A stretch of 64,000 nucleotides of DNA from Streptomyces sp. 135 (GTDB taxonomy: Bacteria; Actinomycetota; Actinomycetes; Streptomycetales; Streptomycetaceae): contig NZ_CP075691.1 in the NCBI RefSeq assembly GCF_020026305.1, positions 6,634,001 through 6,698,000 of the forward strand, given 5' to 3'. Under the pieces are notes generated by a model that ran no database searches, was not told the origin of the DNA, and saw only the letters and a list, made by a program, of their open reading frames with translations. Below are positions 26,386-34,233 of this stretch, piece by piece. Position 1 is the first letter of the stretch. The number at the start of each line of letters is the position of its first letter. The translations under genes and the position numbers were made by a program.

Positions 26386-27788
26386 TCACCCTCGCCGTAC
26401 GCCTGAAGAACCTCGCCTTCCTCGTCATCGCCGTCCTCGTCCTCGGCTTCCTCGGCATCCGTTACGCGGACCTCGGCCGCTACGTCGGCGTCGCCGACCA
26501 CTACACGGTCAAGGTCGAACTCGCCCGGACGGGCGGGCTCTTCACCCACTCCGACGTCACCTACCGAGGCGTGTCGGTGGGCCGGGTCGGCCCGATCGAG
26601 CTGACCGCGGACGGCGTGGTCGCGGAGCTGCGCATCAAGAAGTCCGCCCCCCGCATCCCCGCCGACACGCGGGCCGTGGTGGCCGGACTCTCCGCGGTGG
26701 GCGAGCAGTACATCGACCTGCGGCCGGAGAGCGACACCGGCCCCCACCTCGCCGACGGCACCCGGATCGAACGGCCCGACACCGAGGTGCCCGTGCCCGT
26801 CACCGACGTCCTCACCAGCGTGAACGACCTCACCCGGTCCGTGCCGCTGAAGGAACTGCGCACGGTGGTCGACGAGTTCGGCAAGACCTTCGAGGGGCAC
26901 GGCGACGACCTGCGGGTGCTCCTCGACAGCGGCAGTGCCTTCATCGAGGCCGCCGACCGTGATCTGCCCTCGACCAGCCGCCTGCTCGTCGACGGCGAGA
27001 CCGTGCTGCGCACCCAGGCCGAGGAGGCGAAGGCCATCCGCGGCTTCGCCGACGGTGCGACGGAACTCGCCCGCACCCTCAAGGGTTCCGACACCGATCT
27101 ACGCCGGCTCCTCACCGTCACGCCGGACGCCGCCACGCAGGTCAGCGGGTTGCTCCGGGACCTCGACCCCAGCCTCGGCGTGGTCCTCGCCAACCTGGTC
27201 ACCACCTCCGAGATCGCCGTCACCCGGCAGCGCGGCGTCGAGGAACTCCTCGTGAAGTACCCGGCGGCCGTCTCGGCCGGTGCCACCGCCGTCGACGGAG
27301 GAAAGCTGCGGCTCGGCCTGGCCGTCACCTTCTTCAAGCCCCTGCCCTGCACCGACGGCTACGGCGGCACCCGGTACCGCACCGGCCTGGACCTCGGTAC
27401 CGCCCCCGCCCTCAACACCGGCGCCGCCTGCACGGCACCGGCCGCGAGCGGGGTCAACGTACGTGGGTCCGCCAACGCCCCCCGGGGCGGAGCGCTGCCC
27501 GAACCGGCCAGGCCCGGCTCCCTGCCCTCGGGCAGCACGGGCAGCACGGGCAACAAGGGGCGCGCGGGCGGTACCGCTTCGGCGCCGGGCGCGCTGGCCT
27601 CCCGGGCACGGGCGGCACCGGGGCGGCGGGGCTGGCGGGGCTGCTCGGCGCGGACCCGGAGGCGGGCCGATGAGGCGGACGCGGGCCGTCGCCGGGGCGG
27701 GACTGGTACTGGCGCTGGCGTTCTGCGGCGCCGGGGCGTGGACGTACGCCCAGGCGCGGGGCGACGACTCCCTCGCGTACGGCCGTGA
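26382..27788 (+). CDS. mceF: Mce family protein MceF, C-terminal tail probably frameshifted
   Basis: The 468-residue frame has TM LAFLVIAVLVLGFLGIRYAD, an MCE domain (THSDVTYRGVSVGRVGPIEL, AVGEQYIDLRP), a helical region and the FFKPLPCTDGYGG ending. The last 60 or so residues are Arg/Gly-rich and overlap the next gene by 119 bp. In another frame the same DNA reads GLPGTGGTGAAGLAGLLGAD then PEAGR and a TGA at 27669-27671. That forms the usual ATGA junction with the next gene and is typical of an Mce tail. An indel near 27575-27600 is therefore likely, and the real stop is probably 27671. Confidence 0.82.
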   Translation: MITLAVRLKNLAFLVIAVLVLGFLGIRYADLGRYVGVADHYTVKVELARTGGLFTHSDVTYRGVSVGRVGPIELTADGVVAELRIKKSAPRIPADTRAVVAGLSAVGEQYIDLRPESDTGPHLADGTRIERPDTEVPVPVTDVLTSVNDLTRSVPLKELRTVVDEFGKTFEGHGDDLRVLLDSGSAFIEAADRDLPSTSRLLVDGETVLRTQAEEAKAIRGFADGATELARTLKGSDTDLRRLLTVTPDAATQVSGLLRDLDPSLGVVLANLVTTSEIAVTRQRGVEELLVKYPAAVSAGATAVDGGKLRLGLAVTFFKPLPCTDGYGGTRYRTGLDLGTAPALNTGAACTAPAASGVNVRGSANAPRGGALPEPARPGSLPSGSTGSTGNKGRAGGTASAPGALASRARAAPGRRGWRGCSARTRRRADEADAGRRRGGTGTGAGVLRRRGVDVRPGAGRRLPRVRP

Positions 27789-28188
27789 GCGCGACGAGGC
27801 GCTGAGCGACGGGCGCGAGCGGCTCGCCGTCCTCAACACCCTCGACGCCTCGTCCCGGCAGCGGGCGCGGGCGGGCATCGAGGACTGGCGTGCCGCCGCG
27901 ACCGGTCCGCTGCGGCAGGAACTGGGCGCCACCGCCCCCGGAAAGGGTCCCTCGGCGCGGGGCACGGTCACCGAGGCCGCACTCACCGCCCTCGACACGC
28001 GCGCGGGCACCGCGAAGCTCGTCGCCACCGTGCGCGTCGAGGTCACGCCCACGGGGGCGAAGACGCCGACCGCGGACCGCAAGCGTCTGGAGGCGGTCCT
28101 TGCCCGCACGGGCGAAGGCGAGTGGAAGGTCAAGGCACTGAGCGCGGTACCGCTCGCGCGGACGGCGAAGGAGGACGAGAGCCGATGA
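27670..28188 (+). CDS. Mce-associated membrane protein, type A (copy 1)
   Basis: The 172-residue product has an N-terminal TM segment (VAGAGLVLALAFCGAGAWTY) and an outer domain with the motif YGRERDEALSDG...LAVLNTLDASSR. The end is a beta-rich NTF2/VirB8-like part (KLVATVRVEVTPTG, GEWKVKALSAVP). Such Mam proteins accompany Mce operons and are thought to stabilise the complex. It resembles the gene at 28874 much more than its direct neighbour. It overlaps the mceF frame and the next gene (ATGA). Confidence 0.82.
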   Translation: MRRTRAVAGAGLVLALAFCGAGAWTYAQARGDDSLAYGRERDEALSDGRERLAVLNTLDASSRQRARAGIEDWRAAATGPLRQELGATAPGKGPSARGTVTEAALTALDTRAGTAKLVATVRVEVTPTGAKTPTADRKRLEAVLARTGEGEWKVKALSAVPLARTAKEDESR

Positions 28189-28847
28189 CACCGCTACGGC
28201 ACCTCGGACGCCCCCGGACCCCCACCGCCCCACCCGCAGGACGGGAAGAGGACGCCCCCCACCCCGGCGGCGGCACTGACGCCGCGTCCGGCCAAGAGGC
28301 GCCGCAGGCCGAGCCGGTGGACGGTCGCGGTGGCGGCCGGCGTTCGCGTGTCCTCGTCCGGCGCCTCGTCCCCGCGGTGTGCGCCGTGCTGCTCGTCCTC
28401 GCCGGCGGAGGCTTCTTCTACGGCGCCCATCAGCTGAGGTCCGCCCCGTCCGCCGGCAACCACGCGCTGACCGACGCCGAGGCGACCAGCCGCGTCGCCG
28501 GTGACGTCGGCAACGCCCTCGCGCGCGTCTTCTCGTACACACCGGGCGGTCTGGACGCCACCGAGCGTGCCGCGCGGTCCGTCCTCGCGGGGCGGGCGGA
28601 GCGCCAGTACACGGAGCTGATGGGCCGGATGCGCGCGGACCTCGCCGCGCAGCGCGTCACCCTCAGCACCCAGGCCGTACGTATCGGAGTGATCGAACTC
28701 GACGGCGACAGCGCACGGTTGCTCGTCTTCCTCGATCAGCTCTCGCACCGCGGAAAGGCCCGCACCACCTCCGCGGCGGCCCAGCTCACGGTGACCGCGC
28801 GATGGGAGGACGACCAGTGGCGAATCGTCGACATGAAGCCCCGCTGA
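28185..28847 (+). CDS. Mce-associated membrane protein, type B (copy 1)
   Basis: The 220-residue product has a long Pro/Gly-rich cytoplasmic N-terminus (about 70 residues) and a TM segment (LVPAVCAVLLVLAGGGFFYG). The outer domain has NHALTDAEATSRVAGDVGNA and LARVFSYTPGGLDATERAA, ending TVTARWEDDQWRIVDMKPR. Its closest relative here is the gene at 29471. ATG 28185 overlaps the previous stop; the open frame extends upstream to 28122. Confidence 0.82.
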   Translation: MTPLRHLGRPRTPTAPPAGREEDAPHPGGGTDAASGQEAPQAEPVDGRGGGRRSRVLVRRLVPAVCAVLLVLAGGGFFYGAHQLRSAPSAGNHALTDAEATSRVAGDVGNALARVFSYTPGGLDATERAARSVLAGRAERQYTELMGRMRADLAAQRVTLSTQAVRIGVIELDGDSARLLVFLDQLSHRGKARTTSAAAQLTVTARWEDDQWRIVDMKPR

Positions 28848-28873
28848 GCGGGCGCGAGGAGAAGGGAAGACGG

Positions 28874-29422
28874 ATGAGACACGGGACCGGGGGACCGGCC
28901 AGGCTCGGGGCACCGCCGCTCACGGCCCTCGCCGTGGCCCTCGCCCTGACCGCGGCAGGCTTCGGCACATGGGCGGGCTGGGACTGGTACGCCGCGGCCC
29001 ACGACGACACCGCGGGCTACGCCGAGCAGCGCGACGCGGCCCTCGCCGCCGGTGAACAGGCCGTCCAGAACCTCAACACCCTCGACCACCGCAGCGTCAG
29101 CCGCGGCCTGGACCTCTGGGAGTCCTCCACCACCGGCGAGCTGCACGAGCAACTGGCGGCCGGGCGCGAGGAGTTCGCCGCGAAGGTGCGGACCGCGAAG
29201 ACCGTGACCACGGCGAAGGTGCTCTCCGGCGCGCTCACCGAACTCGACGACCGGGCCGGCCGGGCCCGCGTCCTTGTCGCCCTGCGGGTGACGGTGAAAG
29301 CCCCCGGCGACGCGAGCACCGACAAGGACAGCCGCATGCTCGGCGAACTGACCCGCACCGACGGCCACTGGAAACTCAGCGCCCTGGGGCAGGCCCCGGT
29401 CGGCGGCACGTCAGCAGGCTGA
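28874..29422 (+). CDS. Mce-associated membrane protein, type A (copy 2)
   Basis: The 182-residue product has a TM segment (LTALAVALALTAAGFGTWAG) and an outer domain YAEQRDAALAAGEQAVQNLN then TLDHRSVSRGLDLWES. It ends in the NTF2/VirB8-like part RVLVALRVTVKAPG...GHWKLSALGQAP. The pattern is shared with the first type A gene. The start ATG 28874 follows GAGGAGAAGGGAAGA; the frame is open to 28802 but that would overlap the previous gene. Confidence 0.82.
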   Translation: MRHGTGGPARLGAPPLTALAVALALTAAGFGTWAGWDWYAAAHDDTAGYAEQRDAALAAGEQAVQNLNTLDHRSVSRGLDLWESSTTGELHEQLAAGREEFAAKVRTAKTVTTAKVLSGALTELDDRAGRARVLVALRVTVKAPGDASTDKDSRMLGELTRTDGHWKLSALGQAPVGGTSAG

Positions 29423-29470
29423 CCGGCCGACCAGCTGACCGCCGACCGGCCGCAGGAGAGGACGAACACG

Positions 29471-30181
29471 ATGCCGGCGACCCGCCATCACCTGAACAAC
29501 GCACGCCGCCGCCAGGCCCGGGAGGCCCTCCACCCCCCGGTCACGAGCACCGCCGCCAAAGGGCGCGGGGAACCGCGCGACCAGCCACGACCGACCCGCA
29601 CGCGGCACACGACCCGAGACGGAACGGCGGCTCCCGAAACGCCTGGGCCCCCGCCCCGCAGCACCCGCACCCTCCTGATCCTCTGCCTGCTCACCCTCGT
29701 ACTCGGCGGCTTCGCCGGCTGGGCGCACGCCCGCGCGGAGGCGATCCGCGACGCCCCGGCCGCACGCAACACCGCCCTGTCCGACACCGCCCGCACCAGC
29801 GAGATCAAGGGTCAGTCGACCAAGGCCGTCGGCGCGCTCTTCTCGTACGACCACGCCGACCGCGGCGCCCTCGACAAGGCCGCGAGCACATGGCTCACGG
29901 GACGCGCCGTCGCCCAGCACCGGGACCTGCTCGGCGACATCCGCACGCGGGCCGACAAGCAGAAGGCGGTGATCACGACCACGGTCACCGACAGCGCGGT
30001 CGAGCGCATCGACGGCGACCGGGCCCGTGTCCTGGTCTACGCCGATCAGAGCAGCGTCAGCACGGCCGGCGACAAGAAGGCCGATGACGACGGCACCTAC
30101 GCCGGGGCGATGTTCGCGGTCGACGTCGAGCGGCGCGACGGCCGTTGGCTCGTCTCGGCCATCGACACGTTCAGCCGCTGA
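29471..30181 (+). CDS. Mce-associated membrane protein, type B (copy 2)
   Basis: The 236-residue product has a cytoplasmic N-terminus of about 70 residues rich in Arg/Pro and a TM segment (LLILCLLTLVLGGFAGWAHA). The outer domain has RNTALSDTARTSEIKGQSTK and AVGALFSYDHADRGALDKAA, ending AVDVERRDGRWLVSAIDTFS. The start is well supported by CAGGAGAGGA. Part of the N-terminal coding region (29558-29590) is a copy of a dispersed Streptomyces element also present at 48494. The 27-bp repeat array begins right after the stop. Confidence 0.82.
   Translation: MPATRHHLNNARRRQAREALHPPVTSTAAKGRGEPRDQPRPTRTRHTTRDGTAAPETPGPPPRSTRTLLILCLLTLVLGGFAGWAHARAEAIRDAPAARNTALSDTARTSEIKGQSTKAVGALFSYDHADRGALDKAASTWLTGRAVAQHRDLLGDIRTRADKQKAVITTTVTDSAVERIDGDRARVLVYADQSSVSTAGDKKADDDGTYAGAMFAVDVERRDGRWLVSAIDTFSR
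29558..29590 (+). repeat. Dispersed GC-rich element, coding copy
   Basis: The core GGGCGCGGGGAAC-C-GCGCGACCA matches the reverse complement of 48494-48520 except for one base (C/T) over 23 bases. From memory this motif recurs many times in Streptomyces intergenic DNA. Here it lies inside the coding region of the second type B Mce-associated protein, encoding GRGEPRDQPRPT. Confidence 0.7.
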
Positions 30182-30182
30182 A

Positions 30183-30745
30183 GGTGCCTGCCTCTCGCGA
30201 CGGGGGTGTGCTTGCCCGTTGCCGCCGGGGGGTGCCTGCTCGTCGCCGCCGGGGGGAGGTGCCTGTCTCTTGCCGCCGAGGGGGCGTGCCTGTCTCTTGC
30301 CGCCGGGGGGACGCGCTTGCCTCTTGCCGCCGAGGGGGGCGTGCCCGCCCGTCGTCATCGGGAGGCCGTGGCCTTCCGTTGCCATCGGGGGTCGTGCCTG
30401 TCTCTTGCCGCCGGGGGGCCGTGCCTGTCTCTCGCCGCCGGGGGGGGCGTGCCCGCCCGTCGTCATCGGGAGGCCGTGCCCTTCCGTTGCCATCGGGGGC
30501 CGTGCCTGTCTCTCGCCGCCGGGGGGACGTGCCTGCCCGTCGCCACCGCTGTGCCTGCCTCTGGCCACGGGGGTCGTGCCTGCTCGTCGCCGCCGGGGGG
30601 ACGTGCCTGCCTCTCGCCGCCGAGGGGGCCGTGCCGGCCCGTCGCCACCGGGAGGAAGCGCCTGCCCGTCCCCGCCGGGGGGTCGCGCCCGCCCCTCGCC
30701 ACCGGGACGACGCGCCGCCCCTCGCCCCAGGGAGACCCGCGACCT
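30183..30745. repeat. 27-bp degenerate tandem repeat array (about 20 units)
   Basis: The 667-bp gap between the Mce-associated gene and the transglycosylase is filled by units near GTGCCTGTCTCTTGCCGCCG followed by GGGGGNC, 25-28 bp each and mostly 27. A larger unit is duplicated: the segment beginning GTGCCCGCCCGTCGTCATCG at 30341 recurs at 30449, an offset of exactly 4 x 27 bp. Because 27 is a multiple of three, all frames stay open, which explains the long shadow frames on both strands. No conventional gene is supported here. Units decay toward the transglycosylase gene. Confidence 0.9.
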
Positions 30746-30848
30746 TCGCTCAAGGACAAGCCGCCCTCGCCTCGGGAAGCGCCCCTCGCCCCGGAACCCC
30801 TCCCGGGGAGAACCCGCCCGCCCCTCACCACCAGGGAGTGAACCGACC

Positions 30849-32084
30849 ATGCCCGAACACCGCGCCCCACGCCTGCCCGTCCGGACCCGGCAGGGCCTGC
30901 GGGCCACCGCTGTCGCCGTGGCCGCGGTGGCGGCGCTCACCGCCTCCCAGGCCCCCGGACTACCGCGGAAGGAGGGTGCCCGCCCGGCCGCCGACGGCCG
31001 GCCCGCCCCGGCCGCGGACCTTCCGTACGCCGAACTCGCCCCGCCCCACGACGGTTCGTACCACACCGAACTCCCGCCCCTGGTGTCCCCGGACGCCCCG
31101 CCGCGCGCCGCACAGGCCGCCCCGGTACGTGCCCAGTCCGGTATCCCCGGCACCGTGCTGCGCGCCTACCGTGCCGCGGAGCGGTCCGTCGGCCGCACGG
31201 ACCCCGGGTGCGCGCTGCCCTGGGAACTGCTCGCCGCCATCGGCAAGGTGGAGTCCGGGCAGGCACGCGGCGGCGCGGTCGACCGGCACGGCACCACGCT
31301 CGGCCGGATCACCGGCCCGGCACTCGACGGCCGGAACTTCGCCCTGATCCTGGACAGCGACGACGGCGTCCACGACGGCGACACGGTGTACGACCGGGCG
31401 GTGGGGCCGATGCAGTTCCTGCCGTCGACGTGGGCGCGCTGGGGCGCGGACGGCAACGGGGACGGCCGCGGGGACCCCGACAACATCTTCGACGCGGCGC
31501 TGGCCGCCGGGCACTACCTGTGCGCCGGGGACCGCGACCTGAGCCGGGCGGCCGACCTCGACCGGGCGGTCCTCAGCTACAACCACTCGCGGTCCTACCT
31601 CGAACTGGTCCGCCACTGGCTGGACTTCTACCGCAGGGGCGTGCACGCCGTCCCCGACGGCGAAGGCGTCATCCCGAAGTCTCCCGGAGCCGGTGGCGAC
31701 GCCCCGGCGACGGAGCCGGCCGACGAGGGCGGCCGCGGCGGCAAGGGAGGTGACGGGGGCAAGGGGGGTGACGGTGACGGCGGCGTCATCATCGGCCCCG
31801 AGCCCGGCAGACCCGACACCCCGTCCCCCTCCCCCTCTCCGTCTCCCTCCTCCTCCCACCCGGTGCCGCCCTCGCCGTCGCCACGCCCGTCCCCGTCCGC
31901 GACGGACCCCGGCCCCTCCCCGTCCGGCTCTCCCACTCCCGGCCCCTCGCCGACGCCGACCCCCACCGACCCGCCCACGCCGAGCCCTGACCCGTCCACC
32001 CCGCAGGACTGCCCCTCCGACTCGGCGAGCCCCTCACCGGACGCGGCCGGAGCGGCGGCGGGACGGTGCGGACCGGCTCAGTGA
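30849..32084 (+). CDS. Secreted lytic transglycosylase with Ser/Pro-rich tail
   Basis: The 411-residue product has an N-terminal signal peptide (LRATAVAVAAVAALTASQAP, cleavage near residue 30-35). The MltB/SLT_2-type catalytic domain (about 95-270) has the glutamate in AIGKVESGQA near residue 133 and the family motifs VGPMQFLPSTWARWG, DNIFDAALAAGHYLC and VLSYNHSRSYL. A Gly-rich then Pro/Ser/Thr repeat tail fills residues 275-411. It cleaves glycan strands of peptidoglycan; its place at the end of the mce operon suggests wall remodelling for the envelope-spanning complex. ATG 30849 follows AGGGAGTG. The long open frame upstream is repeat DNA. Confidence 0.88.
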   Translation: MPEHRAPRLPVRTRQGLRATAVAVAAVAALTASQAPGLPRKEGARPAADGRPAPAADLPYAELAPPHDGSYHTELPPLVSPDAPPRAAQAAPVRAQSGIPGTVLRAYRAAERSVGRTDPGCALPWELLAAIGKVESGQARGGAVDRHGTTLGRITGPALDGRNFALILDSDDGVHDGDTVYDRAVGPMQFLPSTWARWGADGNGDGRGDPDNIFDAALAAGHYLCAGDRDLSRAADLDRAVLSYNHSRSYLELVRHWLDFYRRGVHAVPDGEGVIPKSPGAGGDAPATEPADEGGRGGKGGDGGKGGDGDGGVIIGPEPGRPDTPSPSPSPSPSSSHPVPPSPSPRPSPSATDPGPSPSGSPTPGPSPTPTPTDPPTPSPDPSTPQDCPSDSASPSPDAAGAAAGRCGPAQ

Positions 32085-32551
32085 CCGTCCGCCCCACGGC
32101 GTGTGGGGAGGGTGAACCAGACGGCTTTGCCGGAGCCGGTGGGCCGGTGGCCGCAGGACGAGCTGAGGGTGCGGATCAGGAGCAGCCCGCGGCCGTGCTC
32201 CTGCCAGGGGTCCGGCGCGCCGGGCGGGTCCGGGGCGGTGAGGTCGCCGGGCGGCAGCGGGCTGGAGTCGTGCACCTCGACCTGGCAGCCGGTCGGCAGC
32301 AGCTCGATCACCAGCTCTATGGGGTCACGCCCCACGGTGTGCTCGACGGCGTTGGCGACCAGCTCCGCGGTGAGCAGTTCGGCGGTGTCGGTGTCGGCGG
32401 ACGACTCGATGTCGGTGAGCGCGGTACGGACCAGGGCGCGCGCGACGGGCACGGCTGCCGCGGTGTGCGGCAGCGCGATGCGCCAGGAGGCGGGGGAGGC
32501 AGGCTCGTGCAAGGCGGGTCCGTTCGGGGCAGCAGGCGGTGCTGCGTTCAA
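32078..32551 (-). CDS. ATP-binding anti-sigma-type protein (HATPase_c, RsbW-like)
   Basis: The 157-residue product has a GHKL ATP-binding fold: N-box ELLTAELVANAVEHTVG, G1-like VEVHDSSPLPPG and G2-like HGRGLLLIRTLSSSCG, ending GKAVWFTLP. This is the short, stand-alone type common in Streptomyces, usually acting as anti-sigma or anti-anti-sigma switch kinases. No partner anti-sigma antagonist is adjacent. Its stop overlaps the transglycosylase stop region by 7 bp in convergent orientation. Confidence 0.85.
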   Translation of the reverse strand: MNAAPPAAPNGPALHEPASPASWRIALPHTAAAVPVARALVRTALTDIESSADTDTAELLTAELVANAVEHTVGRDPIELVIELLPTGCQVEVHDSSPLPPGDLTAPDPPGAPDPWQEHGRGLLLIRTLSSSCGHRPTGSGKAVWFTLPTRRGADGH

Positions 32552-32644
32552 CCGTACGAATCCTAAGCGCTACGTCGACAGGGGCGACGGTCGGGCCTGC
32601 GCGGGACCTCCGACCCTGGGCTCTCTGTGACCGTATCGCGTACT

Positions 32645-32712
32645 CATGACGACAGTCATGAATCGGTGATAGCTTCGGGGTTAGCGAACTCAGACTCACG
32701 AACTCAGACTCA
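32645..32712. promoter_or_regulatory. Operator-like palindrome plus 14-bp direct repeat upstream of enoyl-CoA hydratase
   Basis: CATGAC-GACA-GTCATG (32645-32660) is a perfect inverted repeat just upstream of a GATAGCT -10-like element. The 14-bp unit CGAACTCAGACTCA then occurs twice in tandem (32685-32698 and 32699-32712). They lie 38-105 bp before the ATG, a plausible regulated promoter for the catabolic genes. Confidence 0.4.
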
Positions 32713-32749
32713 AGCGATCTCAGCCCTCAGGCCGAGGAGGCCGCACCTG

Positions 32750-33577
32750 ATGAGTCCCTTCACCGGCTCCGCATCCCGCACCCCCGAGTGGCGGCATCTG
32801 CTCCTCGCCGTCGACGACGGGGTCGCCACGGTCACCCTCGCCCGCCCCGACCGGCTCAACGCGCTCACCTTCGGCGCCTACGCCGACCTGCGCGACCTCC
32901 TCGCCGAGCTCTCCCGGGACAAGTCCGTACGCGCCCTCGTGCTCGGCGGTGAGGGGCGCGGATTCTGCTCGGGCGGCGATGTCGACGAGATCATCGGCGC
33001 GACCCTCGCCATGGACACCGCCCAGCTCCTCGACTTCAACCGCATGACGGGCCAGGTCGTGCGGGCCATCAGGGAGTGCCCCTTCCCGGTGATCGCCGCC
33101 GTGCACGGGGTCGCCGCGGGCGCCGGCGCCGTGCTCGCCCTCGCCGCGGACTTCCGCGTCGCGGACCCGAGCGCCCGCTTCTCCTTCCTCTTCACCCGGG
33201 TCGGGCTCTCCGGCGGCGACATGGGCGCCGCCTACCTCCTGCCCCGCGTCGTCGGCCTCGGCCACGCCACGCGGCTGCTGATGCTGGGCGACGCGGTGCG
33301 GGCCCCGGAGGCCGAGCGGATCGGCCTGATCAGCGAGCTGACGGACGAAGGCAAGGCGGCGGAGGCCGCCCGGACCCTGGCCCGCCGCCTCGCCGACGGC
33401 CCGGCCCTGGCCTACGCCCAGACGAAGGCGCTGCTCACCTCCGAACTGGACATGCCGCTGGCCGCCTCCGTGGAACTGGACGCGGCGACCCAGGCACTGC
33501 TGATGAACGGCGAGGACTACGCCGAGTTCCACGCCGCGTTCACGGAGAAGCGGCCGCCGAAGTGGCAGGGCCGGTGA
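32750..33577 (+). CDS. Enoyl-CoA hydratase/isomerase family protein
   Basis: The 275-residue crotonase-fold protein has the oxyanion-hole regions GGEGRGFCSGGDVDEI and VHGVAAGAGAVLALAADFRV, and the catalytic-side segment SFLFTRVGLSGGDMGAAYLL. It probably hydrates or cleaves a CoA thioester in the aromatic pathway encoded downstream. The start ATG 32750 has GAGGAGG 9 bases before it. Its stop overlaps a GTG (33574) of the long frame leading into the monooxygenase-reductase gene, so the two may be co-transcribed. Confidence 0.9.
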   Translation: MSPFTGSASRTPEWRHLLLAVDDGVATVTLARPDRLNALTFGAYADLRDLLAELSRDKSVRALVLGGEGRGFCSGGDVDEIIGATLAMDTAQLLDFNRMTGQVVRAIRECPFPVIAAVHGVAAGAGAVLALAADFRVADPSARFSFLFTRVGLSGGDMGAAYLLPRVVGLGHATRLLMLGDAVRAPEAERIGLISELTDEGKAAEAARTLARRLADGPALAYAQTKALLTSELDMPLAASVELDAATQALLMNGEDYAEFHAAFTEKRPPKWQGR

Positions 33578-34233
33578 GGGCGGGGAAGAGGGGGCCCGCC
33601 GCCCCCTTCCCCAGGCCGGACGTCACGGCAACGCCCACCCCACCCCTCGGACCGCGGGGAAGCGGGGTGGCGGCGCGGGGCGCGGGTGCCGGGGGTGGCG
33701 GGTCTTCGTCGCGGGTGGGTCCCGCGGGGGTGGTGGGGCGGTCTGCGGCTGACGGACGGGCTGCGGTGGTAGGGCAGTCTGCGGCCGACGGGCGCGCTGA
33801 GGTGGTGGGGCAGTCCGCGGCCGACGGACGGGCCCCGCTGGCGCGGCAGTCCGCGGTCGGTGGGAGGGCCGCGTCCGCCGGCGAGGCCGTGGTCCCTGCC
33901 TCTGCCGAAGGCTCCGCGTCCGCCGGTGAGGCCGTGGTCCCCGTCCGCCGCGAGGGCCCGGCGGTGGTGGAAGCCGCTGCGTCCGCCGGGCGGGGCGCGG
34001 GGGATGGCGTGGCTTCGGCGCGCGCGGTCCCTGCCTCTACCGAAGGCTCCGCGTCCATCGACGAGGCCGTGGTCCCTGCCTCCGCCGAAGGCTCCGCGTC
34101 CGCCGGCGAGGCCGTGGTCCCTGCCTCTGCCGAAGGCTCCGCGTCTGTCGGTGAGGCCGTGGTCCCCGTCCGCCGCGAGGGCCCGGCGGTGGTGGAAGCC
34201 GCTGCGTCCGCCGGGCGGGGCGCGGGGGATGGC
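33578..34233 (+). repeat. Repeat-rich spacer, open in frame with the next gene (36-bp and 45-bp tandem units)
   Basis: Two repeat families fill most of this 656-bp stretch. Four 36-bp units (33730-33873) encode variants of VVGQSAADGRAE. From about 33883 on, 45-bp units encode GEAVVPASAEGSASA. A larger block beginning at 33928 recurs at 34153, an offset of 225 bp (5 x 45), and runs into the start of the next gene. Everything stays in the frame of the downstream monooxygenase back to GTG 33574, which overlaps the hydratase stop. So it is either an untranslated spacer or a 220-residue low-complexity N-terminal extension. Confidence 0.85.

Noticed and set aside
30183..30745. CRISPR array
   Set aside because: Repeat units are contiguous without unique spacers, degenerate and GC-rich, and no cas genes are present.
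29411..31153. 580-residue minus-strand open frame over the 27-bp array
   Set aside because: Openness comes from repeat units of a multiple of three; no recognised domain, and it crosses two real plus-strand genes.
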